Shown here piece by piece: positions 18,484 to 22,246 of a stretch of 22,246 nucleotides of DNA (positions are counted from its first letter, which is position 1; every line of letters starts with the position of its first letter). Both the position numbers and the translations under genes were made by a program. Source of the stretch: Methyloradius sp035460505 (lineage in GTDB: Bacteria; Pseudomonadota; Gammaproteobacteria; Burkholderiales; Methylophilaceae); contig DATHWP010000025.1 in NCBI GenBank assembly GCA_035460505.1, forward strand, positions 1 through 22,246, read 5' to 3'. The notes beneath the pieces are model-generated. The model saw nothing but the letters and a program-made list of their open reading frames with translations. It was not told the DNA's origin and did not search any database.

Positions 18484-18508
18484 TTAGTTATATGTAACTA
18501 AATGTAAC
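18484..18508. promoter_or_regulatory. Inverted and direct repeats upstream of the GGDEF-EAL gene
   Basis: TTAGTTA (18484-18490) and TAACTAA (18495-18501) form a perfect 7-base inverted repeat around TATG, about 30-50 bases before the gene start. ATGTAAC also occurs twice in a row (18492-18498, 18502-18508). On the minus strand the loop contains TATAAC, a fair -10 match, but no good -35 was found. A repressor or activator site is possible. Confidence 0.35.
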
Positions 18509-18554
18509 ATTTTATTTACAAATAGCAAGCGAGGATTTAGTTGGTGACGTGAAA

Positions 18555-18586
18555 ATAAAAATGCCCTGTTAACAGGGCATTTTTAT
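18555..18586. terminator. Palindromic intrinsic terminator behind aroG
   Basis: A 32-base perfect palindrome with core ATGCCCTG/CAGGGCAT, and A-runs and T-runs on its two sides, so it can form a stem followed by U-rich sequence in either direction. It lies about 45-75 bases beyond the stop of the DAHP synthase gene on the minus strand, which is the transcript it should end. It also separates that gene from the GGDEF-EAL gene downstream in the same orientation. Confidence 0.85.
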
Positions 18587-18628
18587 GATTAGCAGTTCAA
18601 GCAAAATTTAGAGAAATCTGTACTTAGC

Positions 18629-19717
18629 TTACTGCCCTATTTCTTCATTATGCGCATGACGGCGAGCACGAACACCAGCTGCTAAACCATCTAGCAAGGT
18701 AATCGTGTCTTCCCAGCCGATACAGGCATCAGTGATGGATATGCCGTATTCCAGTGGGCAACCTGGTGTGTGATCCTGACGGCCTTCGTGCAAGTGTGAT
18801 TCAACCATCACGCCAATCACACGGTCATCACCAGCACCCAACTGTTGCGCTACGTCTTGCGCTACGTTGATCTGTAATTTGTATTGCTTGCTGCTGTTGG
18901 CATGGCTGCAATCAATCATCACCTTGGCTGCTAGACCTGATGCAGCAAGCTCTTTGCCTGCGGCATTCACACTGGCAGCATCATAATTAGGCGCTTTTCC
19001 GCCACGCAGAATCACATGGCAGTCTTCATTGCCAGCGGTAGAAATGATCGCTGAATGCCCCTCTTTGGTCACTGACAAAAAGTGGTGCGGACTGGCGGCG
19101 GCCTTGATTGCATCAACGGCGATGCGGATATTGCCATCTGTACCATTCTTGAAACCAACAGGGCAAGATAAGCCCGAAGCCAATTCCCTATGTACTTGCG
19201 ATTCGGTAGTACGCGCGCCTATTGCGCCCCAACTTACGAGGTCGGCAGTGTATTGAGGCGTGATGGTGTCGAGGAATTCGGTGCCTGCGGGCATGCCAAG
19301 TTCATTCACTTCAAGCAAGAAACGGCGTGCCAGTTGCAGCCCTTCGTTAATCTGGAAGCTACCATCAAGATGTGGGTCGTTGATCAGGCCTTTCCAGCCT
19401 ACTGTGGTACGTGGTTTTTCAAAATAAACGCGCATCACAATCAACAATTCGTTGGCGAGTTTGTTCTTCTGTTCTAGCAGTAATTTCGTGTATTCAATAC
19501 CTGCAGCGTAATCGTGGATAGAACAAGGGCCGATGATGACCAGCAAGCGATCATCGGCGCTGTGTAAAATACGATGGATAGCCTGGCGCGTAGCAACAAT
19601 GTTATTTGTTGTGGCAAGGCTGGGCTGCAACTCTTCGAGCAGCTCTGAGGGCGGCCTAAGTTCCTTGATCTCCAGTATGCGGACATCATCGGTGGCAAGT
19701 TTTTCTATAGGACTCAT
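18629..19717 (-). CDS. aroG: 3-deoxy-7-phosphoheptulonate (DAHP) synthase, type I
   Basis: Joins phosphoenolpyruvate and erythrose 4-phosphate in the first step of the shikimate pathway. The 362 residues compare with 350 in E. coli AroG, and the sequence is strongly alike: IGPCSIHD (metal-binding Cys65), MRVYFEKPRTTVGWKG, ARTTESQVHRELASGL, CPVGFKNGTDG, SHANSSKQ and CIGWED. The regulatory region around the Ser of FLSVTKEGHSAI looks closer to the Phe-inhibited AroG type than to the Tyr type, but that is a weak inference, so the symbol could equally be aroF in some annotations. The gene is single, with its own terminator at 18555-18586 and a likely promoter with -10 TATAAT at 19765-19760 (minus strand), giving a leader of about 36 bases. 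No Shine-Dalgarno sequence is visible. Confidence 0.95.
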   Translation of the reverse strand: MSPIEKLATDDVRILEIKELRPPSELLEELQPSLATTNNIVATRQAIHRILHSADDRLLVIIGPCSIHDYAAGIEYTKLLLEQKNKLANELLIVMRVYFEKPRTTVGWKGLINDPHLDGSFQINEGLQLARRFLLEVNELGMPAGTEFLDTITPQYTADLVSWGAIGARTTESQVHRELASGLSCPVGFKNGTDGNIRIAVDAIKAAASPHHFLSVTKEGHSAIISTAGNEDCHVILRGGKAPNYDAASVNAAGKELAASGLAAKVMIDCSHANSSKQYKLQINVAQDVAQQLGAGDDRVIGVMVESHLHEGRQDHTPGCPLEYGISITDACIGWEDTITLLDGLAAGVRARRHAHNEEIGQ

Positions 19718-19748
19718 TTTAGGTGGCTATTGCACGCTAGCGCTTTGG

Positions 19749-19776
19749 TAAAGCCCAGCATTATAAAGCCCCAGCA
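19749..19776 (-). promoter_or_regulatory. aroG promoter -10 box overlapped by tandem direct repeats
   Basis: On the minus strand a perfect TATAAT (19765-19760) lies about 43 bases before the aroG ATG. The -35 is weak. Two near-identical direct repeats, TAAAGCCCAGCA (19749-19760) and TAAAGCCCCAGCA (19764-19776) on the plus strand, sit 15 bases apart and cover this -10 box. They look like a binding site for a dimer or for two side-by-side protomers, so this is a candidate operator for aromatic-amino-acid control. No regulator gene is in the window. Confidence 0.5.
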
Positions 19777-19896
19777 AGAAAATTGGCATTCTATTGCGTA
19801 AGGCCTGATGAATGTCATTAAAACGAACTGCCAAAAATAGTCAGTCAATTAGACATTACCGTTCTGCAATCTGACCGCAACAATTGGGCATTAGGC

Positions 19897-20454
19897 TTGC
19901 GCGATTCCATTACGAATCGCAAACCCTTGGCCATCTTTGAGAAAACACCTGCTGGATTAGCTGAAATCAACGCGGAAAATCGCGCGCTGAATGTGCGGCA
20001 ACGGCAGATTTTGATTCTGATTGACGGCAAACGCAGCAGCGATGAGCTACAAGCAGGCCTCAAGAACACTAATGTGCTGGAAGTATTGCTTGAGCTAGAA
20101 ACACTGGGCTTTGTTGTAGATGTGGACAAAAAACCAGCGATTATTGAAGCAACCGATATTGCTGCTATCAGCGAAGTGATCACGACGCCTACGGCTTACA
20201 CCCTTGATACTGAAATCCACCTCAATGAAGACCAGGTCAATACAGTCAAAGAAATTCTTCTGAGCAGCACCGATGAATACCTGGGCATTATGGGGCGTAG
20301 CATGAAATCGACCATTATCACGGCTACGGGCTACCTGCAAATCAAGGCATGTGTGTCGCAATGGCATATGGCGATGCGTGAATCAAAACTTGGGCGCGTG
20401 GTTGCGGGCAACTTGATGGAACAGGTGCAAGCAACGCTGAAAACACAGACCTAA
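19897..20454 (+). CDS. Conserved-looking protein with winged-helix-like N-terminus, unknown function
   Basis: A 185-residue soluble protein if TTG 19897 is the start. The frame is open back to 19822 without any ATG or GTG, so the start is uncertain; a GGG about eight bases before the TTG may serve as ribosome site. Residues about 28-80 (LNVRQRQILILIDGKRSSDEL, then VLEVLLELETLGFVVDV) look like a winged helix-turn-helix, as in PAS-free transcription or signalling proteins whose wing ends with a two-hydrophobic-strand hairpin. The rest (about 105-185) is a helical domain with HLNEDQVNTVKEILLSS. No catalytic motif is evident and I do not recognise the family. It is divergent from aroG and its stop overlaps that of the convergent esterase gene by four bases. 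Confidence 0.7.
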   Translation: MRDSITNRKPLAIFEKTPAGLAEINAENRALNVRQRQILILIDGKRSSDELQAGLKNTNVLEVLLELETLGFVVDVDKKPAIIEATDIAAISEVITTPTAYTLDTEIHLNEDQVNTVKEILLSSTDEYLGIMGRSMKSTIITATGYLQIKACVSQWHMAMRESKLGRVVAGNLMEQVQATLKTQT

Positions 20455-21338
20455 TTTGAGGGTATTGCAGTATGGCTTTCAATAAAATGAGCCATTGCGT
20501 CGAGCAAATCATCTTTTTTACGGAATGGTTTAGCGAGCTTAGCGACCATTTCTATATGGCTATAATCTGGGTATTGCAACACTTCTACGGGGCCGCCCGC
20601 CTCTTCGATTTTGGCCGCCAGATTGAATGTATTACGCGGCCACACCGTATCATCTTTTAAACCCACCATCAGCAACATGGGCGGGTTATCACCTTTGACA
20701 AAATTGATGGGTTGCGATTTCCAGCGCTGGTCCTCTGGCCCAAGGATGGATCTGAGTCGATCAGTTTTTACAGGCAGAAAATCATAAGGCCCAGCAAGAC
20801 CTATCATTCCCGAGAAATCGTTTGGCTTCAAATCAACGGATGCCAGGTATTGCTGGTCTAAAGCCAGCATGGCTGCTATGTGTGCCCCTGCGGAATGCCC
20901 TGCAAGAAATACTTTGTTGTGATCTCCGCTGTATTTTTCTGCGTTATCTTTCGCCCACTTGGCGGCCTTAGCAGCATCAAATACAAACTCTGGGAATAAT
21001 ACTTCTGGATACACGCGGTAATCAGGAATCATCACCACAAAGCCTTTTGAAGTCAGCGCTTCGGCAATGAATTTATAATCAGCGCGGTCCCCTGAATCCC
21101 AACTGCCGCCATAGAAAAAGACCACGACAGGTCTAGCAAGCGGAGTTTTGCTCTTGGGAATATAGACATCCAGCTTTTGCCTTGGCAAGGCGCCATATGC
21201 AATCCCCTGTGCTAGCGTATAGCCATCGCTAGGAATAATCGCATTCAGGGTCTTAACTGGGGAGCACGCCGTGGTGAAAGCAACGGCAGCACTGGATAAC
21301 AATGTAATGAGTAGTTTATTGGCTGAGGTCATCGTCAT
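20451..21338 (-). CDS. Exported alpha/beta hydrolase (esterase/lipase-like)
   Basis: A 295-residue carboxylesterase-like enzyme of the alpha/beta-hydrolase fold, near the BD-FAE/hormone-sensitive-lipase-like group. An N-terminal signal segment (ANKLLITLLSSAAVAFTTAC) ends at Cys25; the lipobox is weak (TTAC), so lipidation is possible but unsure. The oxyanion-hole segment is FFYGGSWDSG, a variant of the HGG loop. The nucleophile elbow GHSAG gives Ser149, the acid is Asp229 or Asp230 in GLKDDTVWP, and the base is His261 in DYSHIEM. All three catalytic residues are therefore present. Location should be periplasmic or membrane-attached. It reads towards the unknown gene at 19897-20454 and overlaps its stop by four bases. 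It is divergent from the YchJ-type gene, with repeats in the shared start region. Substrate unknown. Confidence 0.9.
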   Translation of the reverse strand: MTMTSANKLLITLLSSAAVAFTTACSPVKTLNAIIPSDGYTLAQGIAYGALPRQKLDVYIPKSKTPLARPVVVFFYGGSWDSGDRADYKFIAEALTSKGFVVMIPDYRVYPEVLFPEFVFDAAKAAKWAKDNAEKYSGDHNKVFLAGHSAGAHIAAMLALDQQYLASVDLKPNDFSGMIGLAGPYDFLPVKTDRLRSILGPEDQRWKSQPINFVKGDNPPMLLMVGLKDDTVWPRNTFNLAAKIEEAGGPVEVLQYPDYSHIEMVAKLAKPFRKKDDLLDAMAHFIESHTAIPSN

Positions 21339-21374
21339 TTGAATCTGTAGTCATTTTACATCGTGGTCATTTTA
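21334..21374. repeat. Three GTCATTT repeats at 16-base spacing
   Basis: GTCATTT begins at 21334, 21350 and 21366, exactly 16 bases apart. The second and third extend to GTCATTTTA. The first overlaps the start codon of the hydrolase on the minus strand. On that strand the repeats supply TAAAATGAC, a possible -10. Regular spacing in a divergent start region suggests a binding array, but seven bases is short. Confidence 0.4.
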
Positions 21375-21433
21375 GATAAGCTCGGATATTCAATACAATG
21401 TACGGTAAATCATGGCTTTCAGATGCAAACTCA

Positions 21434-21829
21434 ATGAAAAATAAACCAATATCAGACTGCATTTGCGAAAGTGGAAAATCTTATACAACGTGCTGTGAGC
21501 CATTACACAAAGGCCAATTAGCACCGACCGCTGAAACCTTGATGCGCTCGCGTTATTCAGCTTATGTCTTGAATCTAGAAGATTATCTACTCGCTACCTG
21601 GCATCCAGATACAAGGCCCGCTAGGTTAGACTTAAGCAAAGACGAGGCTACCAAATGGCTAGGACTGCAGATCAAACATACCAGCAATACTGACGCAGAT
21701 AACGCGACTGTGGAATTTGTCGCACGCTACAAGTTACATGGCAAAGCTGAACGCCTGCATGAAATTAGCCGCTTCATCCGAATTGAAAGCCACTGGCTTT
21801 ACCTCGATGGCAGCTTTCCTGAAAATTAA
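21434..21829 (+). CDS. YchJ/UPF0225 family protein with SEC-C zinc motif
   Basis: A small cytosolic protein of the YchJ (UPF0225) family. A longer frame opens at ATG 21398, but ATG 21434 is the better start because it places the zinc motif near the N-terminus, as in the family. From there the protein has 131 residues. The SEC-C-like motif is Cys9-x-Cys11, eight residues, Cys20-Cys21 (CICESGKSYTTCC), followed by the family signature TAETLMRSRYSAYV and a C-terminal NTF2-like segment (TVEFVARYKLHG, ending HWLYLDGSF). The same SEC-C motif in SecA binds zinc and SecB, but no function is assigned to YchJ beyond that similarity. It ends three bases before the stop of the convergent right-edge gene and is divergent from the hydrolase. 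Confidence 0.88.
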   Translation: MKNKPISDCICESGKSYTTCCEPLHKGQLAPTAETLMRSRYSAYVLNLEDYLLATWHPDTRPARLDLSKDEATKWLGLQIKHTSNTDADNATVEFVARYKLHGKAERLHEISRFIRIESHWLYLDGSFPEN

Positions 21830-21832
21830 GCT

Positions 21833-22246
21833 CTAGATATTCTCAAACGCCTCACACAACATACTGAGTAAAGCGCCAAACATGGGGATTAACTCTTCCT
21901 TCTCGAACGGGGAGTTTTCATCCGTGCCTGCGACTACAAAAGCCACCACGATTTTATCCATGTCCTCGCGATAATTCATCCAGTGCTCGGCTTCGGCGTT
22001 ACCAATCAGTTCAAACTTGTGGTTACCTGAATCCACAATCTCAGCCAACTCTTCTGTTGAAAGCTCTGAGAATAGTGATTTCGCAATGACTACGGCAGAT
22101 TCCACCAGTTCTGGGGTAATCCCCTCTGCACCCAATGGCAGCGTCAGGTAGAAATACACCAGCATGGCATAGGCTTGATAAACGCTGAGCATATCAAACT
22201 GCTCGATGCGCTCATCCACAGGCGAACGCTCTGCGTGTTGAATGGC
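21833..22246 (-). CDS. Unrecognised protein, probably partial (N-terminal end beyond window)
   Basis: The frame is open from its stop at 21833 to the right edge, giving at least 138 residues. A GTG at 22219 could start a 128-residue version (MDERIEQFD), but the frame reads well upstream (AIQHAERSPVDERIEQF), so the true start is probably outside the window. The protein is acidic and helical, with a hydrophobic stretch YQAYAMLVYFYLTLPLG that could be a buried helix rather than a membrane span, and a later FVVAGTDENSPFEKEELIP. There is no catalytic motif I can name and no recognised family. It converges on the YchJ-type gene, with three bases between the stops. Confidence 0.55.
   Translation of the reverse strand, partial: AIQHAERSPVDERIEQFDMLSVYQAYAMLVYFYLTLPLGAEGITPELVESAVVIAKSLFSELSTEELAEIVDSGNHKFELIGNAEAEHWMNYREDMDKIVVAFVVAGTDENSPFEKEELIPMFGALLSMLCEAFENI

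Overview
The window reads as ordinary chromosome of a betaproteobacterium, most likely a methylotroph of the family Methylophilaceae (Methylotenera or Methylophilus type). This rests on the recognisable protein families, the moderate base composition and the gene mix, and is inference because no rRNA or other marker gene is present. The strongest assignments are ArgF, ArgD, GlnE, acetyl-CoA synthetase, RF3, DAHP synthase and YchJ.

Layout, left to right. Positions 1-1877 (minus) hold an arginine biosynthesis pair, argD then argF, with argF cut by the left edge. A 485-base gap (1878-2362) carries a long imperfect hairpin and a clear intrinsic terminator, both best read on the minus strand. Positions 2363-4353 (plus) hold a Rieske-type oxygenase whose stop overlaps the start of an EamA/DMT permease. 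A lipoprotein of unknown function follows (4521-5216), and it converges on a minus-strand block of glnE, a PAS/HAMP sensor histidine kinase and a NarL-type response regulator (10518 down to 5222).

Divergent from glnE is acs (10656-12620). After it, on the plus strand, come an A+T-rich lipoprotein gene, a DUF1877/YfbM-like gene, a GT-A-type glycosyltransferase-like gene and prfC (14617-16191). The prfC stop overlaps the stop of a convergent gene for a membrane-anchored PAS-GGDEF-EAL protein (18452-16188). Next are aroG-type DAHP synthase (19717-18629) with a palindromic terminator behind it, an unrecognised protein with a winged-helix-like N-terminal part (19897-20454), an exported alpha/beta hydrolase (21338-20451), a YchJ/UPF0225 protein (21398/21434-21829), and an unrecognised gene that runs off the right edge.

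The most interesting item is the GGDEF-EAL protein. Its N-terminal three-helix membrane domain aligns with the ethylene-binding domain of plant ETR1, including the Asp, Tyr, Pro, Cys and His positions at matching spacing. Its cyclase and phosphodiesterase signature residues both appear intact. It may therefore link a copper-bound volatile ligand to cyclic-di-GMP turnover. Other points of interest are the structured intergenic RNA candidate upstream of argD, direct repeats on the aroG -10 box, an inverted repeat around a -10-like box before prfC, and the coupled Rieske oxygenase/permease pair. No CRISPR array, insertion sequence, tRNA or rRNA was seen.
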